Notes: a model not told the origin generated them from the letters alone. A DNA stretch of 64,000 nt from Micromonospora sp. WMMD1102 (GCF_029626265.1 NZ_JARUBN010000001.1:3162001-3226000), one strand, 5' to 3'. Numbered from the stretch's first letter, positions 24,513-35,739 are shown. Numbers and translations: made by a program.

Positions 24513-25892
24513 TCAGCCGGGACCGGTGGCGACCACGGCGACCAGTACGACGAGTGCGACGACCACCAGCAGGGCGAGCGCCCAGGTCCAGACCAGCCCG
24601 GACGTGCCGGTCCAGAACCGGCCGGCCGGTTCCGCCGGTTCCGCCCCGGGCAGACCGAGGCGGACCGGTGCCGCCGGACCGGACCGGAGCGGGGCGGGGT
24701 TGTCGGACCGGGCCGGTACCACTCGGGCCGCCGCACCGGCCCCGACCGGCGCGGCGGCCGGCGCGGGCAGCGGAGCGGCCGGTACCGGCACCGCCCGGAT
24801 CCGCGGCGGTGCCGGCGTGCCGGGCAGTGCCGGCGGGTCGTCGAGCCGGAGGGCGCCCTCGGCGACCACCGTCTCCGGCTGCTCCAGGGTGGTCGGCGCG
24901 ACGCCCAGCTCGGCGTGGATCAGCCTGGCGGCCAGCGGGATCCGACTGGAACCGCCGACCAGGAAGATCCCGGCCAGGTCGGCCGGGTCCAGCCGGGCCG
25001 CGGCGATCGTGCCGGCCAGGCAGCCGACGGTCTGCTGGAGCTGCCGGCGGATCAGCGACTCCAGTTCGTCCCGAGTCAGGTGTGCCCGCAGGTCCAGCGC
25101 CGGCAGGTGCAGGTCGGCGCTGGCGGCCCGGGAGAGCAGCTCCTTGGCGGCCCGGACGTCGTCGTAGAGCAGTTCCCTGGCCCGGCGCCGCCCCGGGTCG
25201 GTCGGGCCCAGCAGGCCCTGCCACAGCTCGGTCCGGCCACCGGCGTAGCCCCGGCCGAGGTGCTCGACGAGCGCCTGGTCGAAGTCCAGCCCGCCGAGGT
25301 CGGTCAGGCCCGACTCGGCCAGCACGTCGAAGCCGGCGGTGCCGCGGCGGACCACGGCGGCGTCGAAGGTGCCGCCGCCCAGGTCGTAGACGGCCAGCGC
25401 CCGGCCGGGCGGCACCGCCGCGCCGAGTACCGCCGGATAGTAGGCGGCGGCCGCGACCGGCTCGGCGACCAGCCGGGGCGGCGGCAGTCCGGCGGCCCGC
25501 GCCGCGTCGGCCAGCACCCCGCGACGGCGCTCCCCCCACCGGGCCGGATGGGTGAGCCGGACCTCGTCCACCCCGCCGAGCTGCCGGTACGCCTCGACCG
25601 CGACCCGCCGCAGCACCACGCCGACCAGCTCGGTCACCGGCATCTCCCGATCGCCGAGCAGCACGGCCCCGTCGTCGATCCGCCGCTTCGGTGCCGGCTC
25701 GAACCGGGCCGGGTCGAGCCGGGCCGCCCGGAAGGCGTCCCGGCCGGTCAGTGGCGTGCCGGCCGGATCGAGGCAGACCGCCGACGGCAGCAGCGGGGTC
25801 CCGTCGAAGAGCAGCGGCCGGGCCCGGCCGTCGGCGCCCCGGGCCACGGCGACGGTGTTCGAGGTGCCGAAGTCGATGGCGAGCAGCCGCAT
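24513..25892 (-). CDS. Hsp70-family ATPase with C-terminal membrane anchor
   Basis: This 459-aa protein has the actin-fold ATPase motifs of Hsp70: phosphate 1 AIDFGTSNTVAVA, phosphate 2 VYDLGGGTFDAAVV and adenosine motif IFLVGGSSRIPLAA. The normal substrate-binding domain is absent. The ATPase is followed by a Pro/Ala-rich linker and one C-terminal transmembrane helix (WTWALALLVVVALVVLVAVV) with almost nothing after it. The ATPase would therefore sit in the cytoplasm, tethered to the membrane. ATG 25892 is preferred (AGGG about 8 nt upstream). Function is unknown; this is not a canonical DnaK. Confidence 0.85.
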   Translation of the reverse strand: MRLLAIDFGTSNTVAVARGADGRARPLLFDGTPLLPSAVCLDPAGTPLTGRDAFRAARLDPARFEPAPKRRIDDGAVLLGDREMPVTELVGVVLRRVAVEAYRQLGGVDEVRLTHPARWGERRRGVLADAARAAGLPPPRLVAEPVAAAAYYPAVLGAAVPPGRALAVYDLGGGTFDAAVVRRGTAGFDVLAESGLTDLGGLDFDQALVEHLGRGYAGGRTELWQGLLGPTDPGRRRARELLYDDVRAAKELLSRAASADLHLPALDLRAHLTRDELESLIRRQLQQTVGCLAGTIAAARLDPADLAGIFLVGGSSRIPLAARLIHAELGVAPTTLEQPETVVAEGALRLDDPPALPGTPAPPRIRAVPVPAAPLPAPAAAPVGAGAAARVVPARSDNPAPLRSGPAAPVRLGLPGAEPAEPAGRFWTGTSGLVWTWALALLVVVALVVLVAVVATGPG

Positions 25893-26023
25893 GGCCAGCA
25901 CCCTACTGCGCGGACGGGTTCCCTCCAGGCGGGGAAAGACCGCCCGGAAGAGTTCCCGTCCGGCGGGGAAAGGCGCCGCCCACCGGTCACCGGACGGTCA
26001 ACCGGGGCGGGCATACTCGCACC

Positions 26024-26797
26024 GTGATCCGGAACTTCGCCTACCTCGACGCGCCGACACCGCTGGCGTTCGCCCACCGGGGCGGGGCCGCGCGCGGGGA
26101 CGAGAACACCGCCGAGGCGTTCGCCCGGGCGGTCGGCCTCGGCTACCGGTACGTCGAGACCGACGTGCACGCCACCCTCGACGAGGTGCCGGTGGTCTTC
26201 CACGACGCGACCCTGCACCGGATGACCGGCGAACACGGCCGGATCGCCGGGCTGCGCTGGGCGGACCTGAAGACGATCCGGGTCGGCGGGGCGGCGGCGG
26301 TGCCCCGGCTCGACGAGGTGCTCGGCGCCTGGCCGCAGATCCGGTTCAACGTCGACGTGAAGGCCGACGGGGCGGTCGCGGCGACCGTGCGTACCGTCGA
26401 GCGGTCGGCTGCCGGCGACCGGGTGCTGCTCGCCTCGTTCAGCGACGCCCGGCTGGCCCGGCTGCGGCTCCTGGCCGGGCCGACGATCGCCACCTCGCTC
26501 GGCCTGCGCGGGGTGGCCCGGCTGCGGCTCGCCTCGCTGGCCAACCGGCGGCTGGTGCTGCCGCCGACGGTGGTCGCCGCCCAGGTGCCGGTCCGCTACC
26601 GGGGGGTCAGGGTGGTCGACCGGCGGTTCGTCGACCACGTGCACCGGCTCGGCCTCCAGGTGCACGTCTGGACCATCGACGACGTCACCGAAATGAACGA
26701 GTTACTCGACCTCGGTGTGGATGGCATCATGACCGATCACGTCGACGTGCTGCGCGCGGCGTACCAGAGCCGTGGCCACTGGCCGTCCGATCGGTAG
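26024..26797 (+). CDS. Glycerophosphodiester phosphodiesterase family protein
   Basis: This is a 257-aa TIM-barrel GDPD. The catalytic signature AFAHRGGAARGDENTAEAF contains the His-Arg pair and the Glu of ENT. ETDVHATLDEVPVVFHD supplies the metal ligands and the second catalytic His. NVDVKAD and the C-terminal VHVWTIDDVTEMNELLDLGV complete the fold. It hydrolyses glycerophosphodiesters to glycerol-3-phosphate and an alcohol. No signal peptide is visible, so it is probably cytoplasmic. The start is GTG at 26024. Confidence 0.92.
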   Translation: MIRNFAYLDAPTPLAFAHRGGAARGDENTAEAFARAVGLGYRYVETDVHATLDEVPVVFHDATLHRMTGEHGRIAGLRWADLKTIRVGGAAAVPRLDEVLGAWPQIRFNVDVKADGAVAATVRTVERSAAGDRVLLASFSDARLARLRLLAGPTIATSLGLRGVARLRLASLANRRLVLPPTVVAAQVPVRYRGVRVVDRRFVDHVHRLGLQVHVWTIDDVTEMNELLDLGVDGIMTDHVDVLRAAYQSRGHWPSDR

Positions 26798-26841
26798 GTC
26801 GGCCGGACCCGGGCTGCCCGACCCCTGACACGAGGACCGAC

Positions 26842-28218
26842 ATGGCCGAGACGATCCCCGCGACAGCGCCCGACGCGCCACCCAGCACCCGGCAGGAGCG
26901 GGTCGGCTGGTACTTCTACGACTGGGCGAACTCGGCGTTCTACACGACGGTGATCACCGTCTTCCTCGGCCCGTACCTGACGTCGATCGCGAAGTCGGCC
27001 GCCGGCTGCGCCTCCGACGACCCGTGCCGGGGCGAGCGGATCAGCCTGCTCGGCATCGAGATCGCACCCGGCTCGCTCTTCCCGTACATGGTGTCGCTGT
27101 CGGTCTTCCTGACCGTCTTCGTACTCCCGCTGGTCGGTGCGGTCGCCGACCGGTCGTCGCGCAAGAAGGAGATGCTGGCCCTCTTCGCCTACATCGGCTC
27201 GGCGGCCACCATCGGGCTGCTGTTCCTGACCGGCGACCGCTACCTGCTCGGCGCCGCGCTGCTCGTGGTCGCCAACATCTTCTACGGGGCCAGCATCGTC
27301 GTCTACTACTCGTTCCTGCCGCAGATCGCCGGGCCGGAGGAGCGGGACAGCGTCTCCAGCATCGGCTGGGCGATCGGCTACATCGGCGGCGGCCTGCTGC
27401 TGGCGATAAACGTGGCGGCGGTGCTGTTCAAGGACTCGCTCGGGCTGGACACCGGCGAGGTGGCCCGGTACAGCATGGTCTCGGCGGGCGTCTGGTGGGC
27501 GGTGTTCACCACGATCCCGCTGATCCGACTGCGCAACCGGCCGCCGGTCGCCGGCCCGGCGCAGGGGCCGGTGCTCCTCGACGGGTTCCGCCAGCTCTGG
27601 CACACCCTGCGCAGCCTCAAGGCGTACCCGTTGACGTTGTTGTTCCTGGTCGCCTACCTGGTCTACAACGACGGCATCCAGACGGTGATCTCGCTGTCGG
27701 CGGTCTACGGCACCGAGGAGCTGAAGCTCTCCGACGACGTACTGGTGCCGACCATCCTGATGGTGCAGTTCCTCGCCTTCTTCGGCGCGCTCGGCATGGG
27801 TGCGCTGGCGAAGCGGATCGGCGCCTGGAAGACCATCCTGGTCAGCCTGGTGCTCTGGACGGTGGTGCTGGCGGTCGCGTTCCGGCTGCCGGCCAACCAG
27901 GCGCTGCCGTTCGTGCTGCTCGGCGGCGGGATCGGCATCGTGCTCGGCGGCAGCCAGGCGCTGAGCCGGTCGCTGTTCAGCCAGCTGATCCCGAAGGGCA
28001 GGGAGGCCGAGTACTTCGGGCTGTACGAGATCTCCGACAAGGGCACCAGTTGGCTCGGGCCGCTGCTGTTCGGGCTGGCGTACGGGATGACCGAGAGCTA
28101 CCGGGTGGCGATCATCTCCCTGCTGGCCTTCTTCGTGGTCGGGTTCGTCCTGCTGGCGTCGGTGCCGATCCGCCGGGCGATCGTGGCCGCCGGCAACACC
28201 CCGCCGGAACGGCTCTGA
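26842..28218 (+). CDS. MFS transporter, UMF1/Atg22-like
   Basis: This 458-aa polytopic protein has the family's N-terminal signature VGWYFYDWANSAFYTTVITV, followed by FLGPYLTSIAK, and about twelve transmembrane segments. The cytoplasmic motif GAVADRSSRKKEML lies after helix 2, and GGSQALSRSLFSQLIPKGRE is the characteristic UMF1 motif in the second half. Family members are related to vacuolar amino-acid effluxers; the bacterial substrate is unknown. It is probably co-expressed with the GDPD gene 44 bp upstream. Confidence 0.92.
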   Translation: MAETIPATAPDAPPSTRQERVGWYFYDWANSAFYTTVITVFLGPYLTSIAKSAAGCASDDPCRGERISLLGIEIAPGSLFPYMVSLSVFLTVFVLPLVGAVADRSSRKKEMLALFAYIGSAATIGLLFLTGDRYLLGAALLVVANIFYGASIVVYYSFLPQIAGPEERDSVSSIGWAIGYIGGGLLLAINVAAVLFKDSLGLDTGEVARYSMVSAGVWWAVFTTIPLIRLRNRPPVAGPAQGPVLLDGFRQLWHTLRSLKAYPLTLLFLVAYLVYNDGIQTVISLSAVYGTEELKLSDDVLVPTILMVQFLAFFGALGMGALAKRIGAWKTILVSLVLWTVVLAVAFRLPANQALPFVLLGGGIGIVLGGSQALSRSLFSQLIPKGREAEYFGLYEISDKGTSWLGPLLFGLAYGMTESYRVAIISLLAFFVVGFVLLASVPIRRAIVAAGNTPPERL

Positions 28219-28375
28219 CCGTCGGCCGCTCGTACTGGGCGGAAGCCGCCGGGCGAACGCCGTCGCGGTCCGGTCCCGACTCCTCGACGGCGCGTACCCG
28301 GCCGGTGACCCTCCGGGGCGCCCGATCTGTCCTAGGGTGGGGCCCGGGGCAGTCTTGCGCGCGGGAGGTACGCCG

Positions 28376-28747
28376 ATGGAGCCGATCGAGACGACGGCCG
28401 GTACGGCCCTGGTCGGCGCGATGGCCGGTGCCGGCTGGCCGGCGGCCCGGGCCGAGGTGGTGGCGTTCTGGCGCCGGATCCGGCCGGCCGAGGCCGACGA
28501 CGTGGCCACCGAGCTGACCGAGGTACGCGCCGAGGTCCTCGCCGCCCGTCAGGCCGACGACCCGGCCCTGGAGCGCTCCCTGGCCGGCGACTGGCAGCAG
28601 CGCTGGCGCGACCTGGTGCAACACGACCAGGCGCTCGCCGCCGACCTGCGCAGCCTCGTCGAGCGGCATCTCGTGCCGGCGCTGTCGGCCGACGAGCGGA
28701 CCCGGGCCGCCGCCCGCCCTTCGGCCGTCGAGCCCGGACCGAGCTGA
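28376..28747 (+). CDS. Small helical protein of unknown function
   Basis: This 123-aa protein has a good ribosome-binding site (GGGAGG, 6-7 nt before the ATG). The sequence begins METTAG-like (MEPIETTAGTALVGAMAGAG) and is rich in Ala, Arg and Glu, with Trp-containing amphipathic helices (AEVVAFWRRIRP, GDWQQRWRDLVQHDQAL). No domain, signal or membrane segment is recognised. The codon pattern fits a real gene. Function is unknown. Confidence 0.65.
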   Translation: MEPIETTAGTALVGAMAGAGWPAARAEVVAFWRRIRPAEADDVATELTEVRAEVLAARQADDPALERSLAGDWQQRWRDLVQHDQALAADLRSLVERHLVPALSADERTRAAARPSAVEPGPS

Positions 28748-28919
28748 GCAGCACGTAGGTCTCCGGACCGAGCCGCACGGCCGGGCCGCCACGCGTCGGG
28801 CGGTGGCGCGGCCGGGATGGGTGTCGCGGGGCGGACGGATGCCGCGGGGCGGGGCGACACAGTGGTCAACGACACGGCGGGTCGAACCGGAAACGCCTGG
28901 TGGCCTAGGCTCCCCGACC

Positions 28920-29621
28920 GTGACCGACGACAGCCGCAGCAGCCGTACCCCCTCGACCGGCGACGGTTCCGCGCTCGCGCAGGCGTGTTTCGCCGCCGGT
29001 GACGGCCGGTTGCGTCAGGGTGCCGCCCTCAAGTTCTTCTGGGGTCCGATGGACTGTGGCAAGTCGACGATGGCGTTGCAGATGAACTACAACCACGCCC
29101 GGCAGGGCCGGCGCGGGCTGGTGCTGACCAGGATCGACCGGTCCCTCGGCCCGCAGATCACCACCCGGATCGGGCTGGCGCACGAGGCGATCGAGGTCAC
29201 CGACGAACTCGACCTCTGTGCCCTGGTGAAGGGCAGGTGGGCCGAGGGCGACCGGCTCGACTACCTGATCTGCGACGAGGCGTGCTTCTACACGGTGCGG
29301 CACGTGGAGCAGATGGCCGAACTGGTCGACCGCTACGACGTCGACGTCTTCGCGTTCGGTCTGGCCAGCGACTTCCGGTCCTGTCTCTTCCCGGCCGCGC
29401 AGCGGCTGTTCGAACTCGCCGACGAGGTGACCCGGATCCAGGTCGAGGTGCTCTGCTGGTGTGGCCGTCCGGGCCAGCTCAACGCCCGGGTGGTCGACGG
29501 CACGGTGGTCCGGCAGGGCGAACAGGTGGTCATCGGGGACACCGTCGAGGCGGCCGAGGTGCGCTACCAGGTGCTCTGCCGGCGCCACTTCCGCTCCGGC
29601 GACCTGGGCCTGCACCGCTGA
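28920..29621 (+). CDS. tdk: Thymidine kinase
   Basis: This 233-aa type II thymidine kinase phosphorylates thymidine in salvage. Motifs: P-loop KFFWGPMDCGKSTMALQMNY, the Asp/Glu site YLICDEACFY, and the lasso region with zinc ligands in CWCGRPGQLNARVVDG and CRRHF. The start GTG at 28920 gives MTDDSRSSRTPSTGDGSALA, an N-terminal extension of about 35 residues before the P-loop strand. A shorter internal start is possible. Confidence 0.92.
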   Translation: MTDDSRSSRTPSTGDGSALAQACFAAGDGRLRQGAALKFFWGPMDCGKSTMALQMNYNHARQGRRGLVLTRIDRSLGPQITTRIGLAHEAIEVTDELDLCALVKGRWAEGDRLDYLICDEACFYTVRHVEQMAELVDRYDVDVFAFGLASDFRSCLFPAAQRLFELADEVTRIQVEVLCWCGRPGQLNARVVDGTVVRQGEQVVIGDTVEAAEVRYQVLCRRHFRSGDLGLHR

Positions 29622-29648
29622 GGTCCGCGCCCGTGCCCGCGGGGGGCG

Positions 29649-30107
29649 TCAGAACGGGTCGCCGCAGATCCGCCACTCGTCGCCGTCCTTGACCATCGGC
29701 ATCTCCCGGCGGTCCACCGCACCGGACCGCCGGGTCAGTTTCGCCGTCGCGGTCGCCCGGAGCCGGCCCTGGTCGCTGGCGATCCGGACGTCGTCGACGG
29801 CGTACCGGCTGATCGTCGGCGGCACGGAGAGCCGCCGCTCGAATTCCTCCCGGCTCCACCGCTCCCGGGTGTCGCCGCAGAGCCGGTCGTAGGCGCCACC
29901 CGCGTCACCGCTCGTCACGTCCTGTAGGAACGCCTCCGCCGCGTCCCGGGCCGCCCCGGAGGACTGCCGGACGTGCTGGTAGTTCCAGGCGCCCAGCCCG
30001 GCCGCGCCCACGCAGCAGACGAAGAGGCCGGCCGCGACCACCGACAGCACGCCCCGCAGCCGACGCGGTCGCCGAGCCCCGCGTCCGCCGGGCAGCTCGT
30101 AGCCCAT
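29649..30107 (-). CDS. Membrane-anchored lipoprotein-like protein, DUF4878-type
   Basis: This 152-aa protein has a basic N-terminus, one transmembrane helix (GVLSVVAAGLFVCCVGAAGL) and an extracytoplasmic domain of about 100 residues. The domain contains AAEAFLQDVTSGDAGGAYDR, LCGDTRERWSREEFERRL and a C-terminal DGDEWRICG strand. This layout resembles the NTF2-like DUF4878/lumazine-binding fold seen in many actinobacterial exported proteins. Two Cys residues in the domain may form a disulfide. Function is unknown. Confidence 0.75.
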   Translation of the reverse strand: MGYELPGGRGARRPRRLRGVLSVVAAGLFVCCVGAAGLGAWNYQHVRQSSGAARDAAEAFLQDVTSGDAGGAYDRLCGDTRERWSREEFERRLSVPPTISRYAVDDVRIASDQGRLRATATAKLTRRSGAVDRREMPMVKDGDEWRICGDPF

Positions 30108-30381
30108 GCCACCGACGGTAGATAGCCGGCGCGTCCGGCGGGTGCGAACCCGGCTGCCGGGCCCTGCCCGCGCTCCCGGCCGGCCTGGGAATCCCGGCCG
30201 CGCGGCCAGCCGTGCCACCAGGCTCGGCCGTGCCGTCATACGTGCCACCAGGATCGCTTGTGCCCCCGGCCGGTCGGCCAGGATCGGCTCGATGGGAGCG
30301 GCCGTCGTGGTCTACGGTCGGTCCCATCCGCCAGCCCCGCCGGCCCACCGGCCGGCCCCCCCGCCCCCGAGGACGACGAAG

Positions 30382-32082
<1,701 letters not shown>

Positions 32083-32095
32083 CGGTGTTCCCGGC

Positions 32096-33088
32096 TCAGC
32101 CCCGGCGGCGGGCCCGGGCCGCCCAGATCGCGTACGCGGGATCGCGGTCGAGGTTGTGCCGGTCCCGGTCGTACCGGCGGGTGGTGCGCGGGTCGGCGTG
32201 CCCCATCGCGTCCTGCACGTCCTCCAGCGGCACCCCCTCGGCGCGGGCGGTGGTGGCGAAGGCGTGCCGCAGCGAGTGCGGGGAGAGCCGTTCCCAGGCC
32301 GGGATGCCGGCCACCCGGGCCAGCCGCCGGACCAGCCGGAACACGGCGTGCCGGTCGAGCCGGTTGCCGGTGGCGGTGACCAGCAGCGCTCCGGTCAACT
32401 GCTCCACCGGCCGGCCTGCTCCGGCCGCGCGGGCGGCCAGGTAGGCGTCCACCGCGTACGCCGAACCGGGGGTCAGGGCCCGGCGGCGGGCCCGGCCGCC
32501 CTTACCGACGAAGCGCACGCTGCGGTGTCCCCGCTCCTGGCCCAGATCGGTCAGGTCGAGCGCGACCAGTTCGCCGACCCGCAGTCCGAGGTCGGCCAGC
32601 AGGGCCAGCACCACCCGGTTGCGCGGCGCGTTGGGACCGGCGTCGGCCTCGGCCGCGGCGAGCAGTGCGTCGACCTCGTCCGAGGTCAGGCCGACGGTGC
32701 CGGAGTGGTCGCGGTCGACCCGGGGGCGGTCGGCGCCGGAGACCGGGTTGGCCGGTACCGCGCCGAGTTTGCCGAGGAAGGTGTACCAGCTGGACAGTGC
32801 GGAGAGCTTCCGGGCCACGGTGGCCGCGGTGAGTGGGCGTGCGCTGCGCGGGTCGACGCTGGACTCCAGCTCCCGGGCGTAGCCGTTGACGTCCAGGAAG
32901 GTGGCGCCGAGCGGGTCGAGGTCGCGCTGGGCGCACCAGCCGAGCCAGCCGGCGATGTCCCGCCGGTAGGCGGCCCGGGTGTGCTCGGACAACCGGCGGT
33001 TGCGCAGCCAGGCCTCGGTGAAGTCGGCCGGGGCGGAGAGCTGCGTCGGCCGGGTCGCCGCCCGGCGAACCAGGGTGGATCGGGACAC
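32096..33088 (-). CDS. Tyrosine recombinase XerC-like, copy 1
   Basis: This 330-aa site-specific recombinase has an N-terminal SAM-like core-binding domain (FTEAWLRNRRLSEHTRAAYR). The catalytic residues are Arg in LLADLGLRVGELVALDL, Lys in FVGKGGRARRRA, the His-Arg box SPHSLRHAFATTARAEG, His/Trp box GHADPRTTRRY with the nucleophilic Tyr. The start GTG at 33088 gives MSRSTLVRRAATRPTQ. A closely similar paralogue lies at 41505-42500 on the same strand. Which of them, if either, serves chromosome dimer resolution cannot be told here. Confidence 0.9.
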   Translation of the reverse strand: MSRSTLVRRAATRPTQLSAPADFTEAWLRNRRLSEHTRAAYRRDIAGWLGWCAQRDLDPLGATFLDVNGYARELESSVDPRSARPLTAATVARKLSALSSWYTFLGKLGAVPANPVSGADRPRVDRDHSGTVGLTSDEVDALLAAAEADAGPNAPRNRVVLALLADLGLRVGELVALDLTDLGQERGHRSVRFVGKGGRARRRALTPGSAYAVDAYLAARAAGAGRPVEQLTGALLVTATGNRLDRHAVFRLVRRLARVAGIPAWERLSPHSLRHAFATTARAEGVPLEDVQDAMGHADPRTTRRYDRDRHNLDRDPAYAIWAARARRRG

Positions 33089-33242
33089 ATGAGAGAGTTT
33101 TTCAGACCGGTTGCCGGAGGCCCGACAGACGCGCCGGAGATCTCCAACTCTCGGAAAAACCGGGATAAGTCTCGCCACCCGTTCGACGCGCGCCCCGGGT
33201 CGGGCAGCCGGGCGCGCGTCGAACGGGTGGCGGATCGGTGCG

Positions 33243-33668
33243 TCAGGACTTGATCTGCCGGGGGCCGGCTCCGCTGACGGTCACCTCGACCCGGCGCGGC
33301 TTGGCCCGCTCGGCCACCGGGATGCGCAGGGTCAGCACCCCGGCCTCGTAGCCCGCTTCCAGCTTCTCGGTGTCGAGCGTGTCGCCGAGGAAGAGTTGGC
33401 GGGTGAAGACCCCCATCGGACGTTCCGCGGCGACGAGTTCGACCTTGTCGCCGGTGGGCCGGCGCCGCTCGGCCCGGACGGTGAGCACGTTGCGTTCCAC
33501 GGTGCACTCGATGCTCTCCGGGTCGACGCCGGGCAGGTCGAAGGCGGCGTAGAAGTAGTCGCCGTCGCGGTAGGCGTCCAGGTGCATGACCGCCGGCCGG
33601 CTGCTGGTGCCGAAGAAGTGCTCGGCGATCCGGTCGATCTCACGGAACGGGTCGGTACGCATCAACAT
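33243..33668 (-). CDS. Hsp20/alpha-crystallin family small heat-shock protein
   Basis: This 141-aa holdase chaperone opens MLMRTDPFREIDRIAEHFFG and contains the alpha-crystallin domain (YFYAAFDLPGVDPESIECTV, LTVRAERRR), ending with the GVLTLRIPVAERAKPRRVEV strand. The ATG at 33668 follows GAGGAGG. A HAIR-type operator (33707-33727) lies 39 bp upstream, so HspR repression with release on heat shock is likely. Confidence 0.93.
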   Translation of the reverse strand: MLMRTDPFREIDRIAEHFFGTSSRPAVMHLDAYRDGDYFYAAFDLPGVDPESIECTVERNVLTVRAERRRPTGDKVELVAAERPMGVFTRQLFLGDTLDTEKLEAGYEAGVLTLRIPVAERAKPRRVEVTVSGAGPRQIKS

Positions 33669-33706
33669 CCTCAATCCTCCTCGGTTCTCCAACGCCGAAG
33701 GTTCAA

Positions 33707-33727
33707 GTTGAGTCTTGGGGACTCAAG
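33707..33727 (-). promoter_or_regulatory. HspR operator (HAIR element) of hsp20
   Basis: GTTGAGT-N7-ACTCAAG matches the HspR-associated inverted repeat consensus CTTGAGT-N7-ACTCAAG with a single mismatch. It lies directly upstream of the small heat-shock gene. Confidence 0.85.
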
Positions 33728-33762
33728 TTCTCTTCTTTATTACCGCGCGGATGGCTCCGTCG

Positions 33763-34311
33763 TCAACCCCGAGGGATCGGCACGTCGACCGGGTCGACGC
33801 GCACACCGGTCGCCGCCGGCAGGTGCTTCTCGAACCAGTGGTCGGCGTACGGGTCCTCGGTGTACGGCGGCACCTCCCGGTAGCCCTGCCGGGCGTACAG
33901 CGCACGCGCCTCCACCAGGTCGGTCCGGGTGTCCAGCCGCATCGTGGTCGCCCCGTGCGCCGCGGCCACCTCCTCCAGTGCGGCGAGCAGCCGCACCGCG
34001 CCCCCGCGCCGTCGCGCGGCCGGCCGGACGAAGACCCGGGTCACCTCGGCGTACGGCAGGGCGCCCAGCCGCACACCGGCACAACCGGCCGGCTCCCCGT
34101 CGTACCAGCCGACCAGGAACAGCCCGGTCGGCGGCGCCAGGTCGGCACTCGACTCCTCGGCCAGCACCTGGTCGAGCTCGGTGTCGTCGACGGGCCGGCG
34201 GTGGTAGCGGCTGACGATCTCGGCGTAGTAGTCCCGCAGCAACGCACCCGCCACCGGGCTGTGCACGGGCTCGGGGCGGATCGTCCAGTCCCGGATCGGC
34301 ATCTCTTCCAC
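33763..34311 (-). CDS. GNAT family N-acetyltransferase
   Basis: This 182-aa protein has the GNAT fold. The central strands are GLFLVGWYDGEPAGCAGVRL and EVTRVFVRPAARRRGGAVRL, where RxxGxA-like RRRGGA binds acetyl-CoA. MRLDTRTDLVEARALYARQG and YREVPPYTEDPYADHWFEKH complete the fold. The acceptor is unknown. The start is taken at the GTG (34311); an internal ATG lies at 34302. Confidence 0.88.
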   Translation of the reverse strand: MEEMPIRDWTIRPEPVHSPVAGALLRDYYAEIVSRYHRRPVDDTELDQVLAEESSADLAPPTGLFLVGWYDGEPAGCAGVRLGALPYAEVTRVFVRPAARRRGGAVRLLAALEEVAAAHGATTMRLDTRTDLVEARALYARQGYREVPPYTEDPYADHWFEKHLPAATGVRVDPVDVPIPRG

Positions 34312-34431
34312 CCGGTCAGTCTCGCCGCGACGTCCACCAGTTTTCGGCAGCCCTCGGGGTCCTCGGCAGCCGTTGGGCTCCCGTCCCGGCAGCCCGGGCC
34401 GGCTGCCGGGCTTGGCGTGGGCGGGTCGTGC

Positions 34432-35739
34432 TCAACGGGCGGCGGTGACCGGTCCGGACGGCGGGATGGCCTCCGGTCCCGGCACGGCCCGTGGTCCTGG
34501 GACGGCCTCCGACCCGGCGACGGCCTCACTGCCGCTGCTGCCGCCGATGCTGTCGCTGCCGAGGCGGCGTACTCCGGGGAACGCGGCGGTGCCGAGGCAG
34601 GCCACCGCGACCGCGACGGCGCCGAGTGCGAGCGGCACCGCCGGGGACCAGGCGTCGGCGGCGAGCGGCGCGAGCGCGTACCCGAGGGGCATCGCGGCGA
34701 GCGAGAGCAGCCAGTCGTAGGAGGTGACCCGGGCGAGCACGTGCGGCGGGATCTCCGTCTGGACGACGGTCTCCCAGACCGGGTTGAGGAAGCCGAGGGC
34801 GGCCAGCGCGATGCCGTACCCCAGCACCACCGTCCAGGCCGGAGCGGCCACCGCGAACAGCACCAGGGGCAGCGCGTAGGTGGCCAGGCCGAGGTTGGCC
34901 ACCAGGATCGGCCGGCGCGGCCGGGCCCGTCCGGCCAGCAGGGAGCCGGCCAGCAGGCCGACGGCACCGGCCTGGAGGACGAGCACCCAGACCCCCTCGC
35001 CGCCCAGCCGGGCCACCGCCACCACCGGGCCGAGGGTGGCCAGCATCGCCGCCACCCCGTTCCAGACCGCGTGCGCCACCAGGCTGCTCCAGTACCAGTC
35101 CCGGGAGCGGACCTCGGACCAGCCCTCCCGCAGGTCGGCCAGGAGCGGGCGGCGGGCCACCTCGATCCGGCGTACCCGGAGCACGGCGAGCAGCGCGGCG
35201 CTGACCGCGAAGCTGGCGCCGTCGAGCACGAACGCCCAGCCGGGCCCGGCGGCCCAGATCAGGACGCCGGCCAGCGCCGGTCCGGCCAGGCCGGTGGCGC
35301 TGCGGGCGGCGCCCAGCGCGGCGTTGGCCCGCTGCCGGCCCGCCGCCTCGACGACTCCGGCGACCAGCGGCGAGGTGGTCGGCATCCCGAAGGCGGACGC
35401 CACCCCGCCGATCGCCGATGCGACGGCGATCGAGAGCAGGCTCGGATCGCCGCCGAGCAGTTCGACCCCGACGAAGAGCTGCACGACGCAGCGGAGCAGG
35501 TCGGCGCCGAGCGCCACCACCCGGGGGTCGAACCGGTCGGCGGCCACTCCGCCGAGCGGCAACAGCAGCAGCTTCGGCACCATCGCGCAACCGAGCACCA
35601 GGGCCAGCGCGGAACTGGAACCGGTGGCCCGCAGTACGGCGAGGGCGAGCGCCGCCGGCACGACGGCGTCGCCGAGCGCGGAGAGCGTACGGCCGACGAA
35701 GAGCAACTGGAAGGCGCGGAGCCGGAGGGGATGTGGCAC
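34432..35739 (-). CDS. MFS transporter
   Basis: This 435-aa protein has about twelve transmembrane segments and the MFS enterobactin-exporter-like layout (FQLLFVGRTLSALGDAVVPA; GGVAADRFDPR after helix 2). The C-terminus carries a low-complexity repeat of Gly/Ser/Glu/Ala/Pro (GSEAVAGSEAVPGPRAVPG). It is divergent from the MarR gene and shares the AT-rich dyad 35762-35785 with it, so the exporter is probably under MarR control. The substrate is unknown, possibly a drug. Confidence 0.88.
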   Translation of the reverse strand: MPHPLRLRAFQLLFVGRTLSALGDAVVPAALALAVLRATGSSSALALVLGCAMVPKLLLLPLGGVAADRFDPRVVALGADLLRCVVQLFVGVELLGGDPSLLSIAVASAIGGVASAFGMPTTSPLVAGVVEAAGRQRANAALGAARSATGLAGPALAGVLIWAAGPGWAFVLDGASFAVSAALLAVLRVRRIEVARRPLLADLREGWSEVRSRDWYWSSLVAHAVWNGVAAMLATLGPVVAVARLGGEGVWVLVLQAGAVGLLAGSLLAGRARPRRPILVANLGLATYALPLVLFAVAAPAWTVVLGYGIALAALGFLNPVWETVVQTEIPPHVLARVTSYDWLLSLAAMPLGYALAPLAADAWSPAVPLALGAVAVAVACLGTAAFPGVRRLGSDSIGGSSGSEAVAGSEAVPGPRAVPGPEAIPPSGPVTAAR

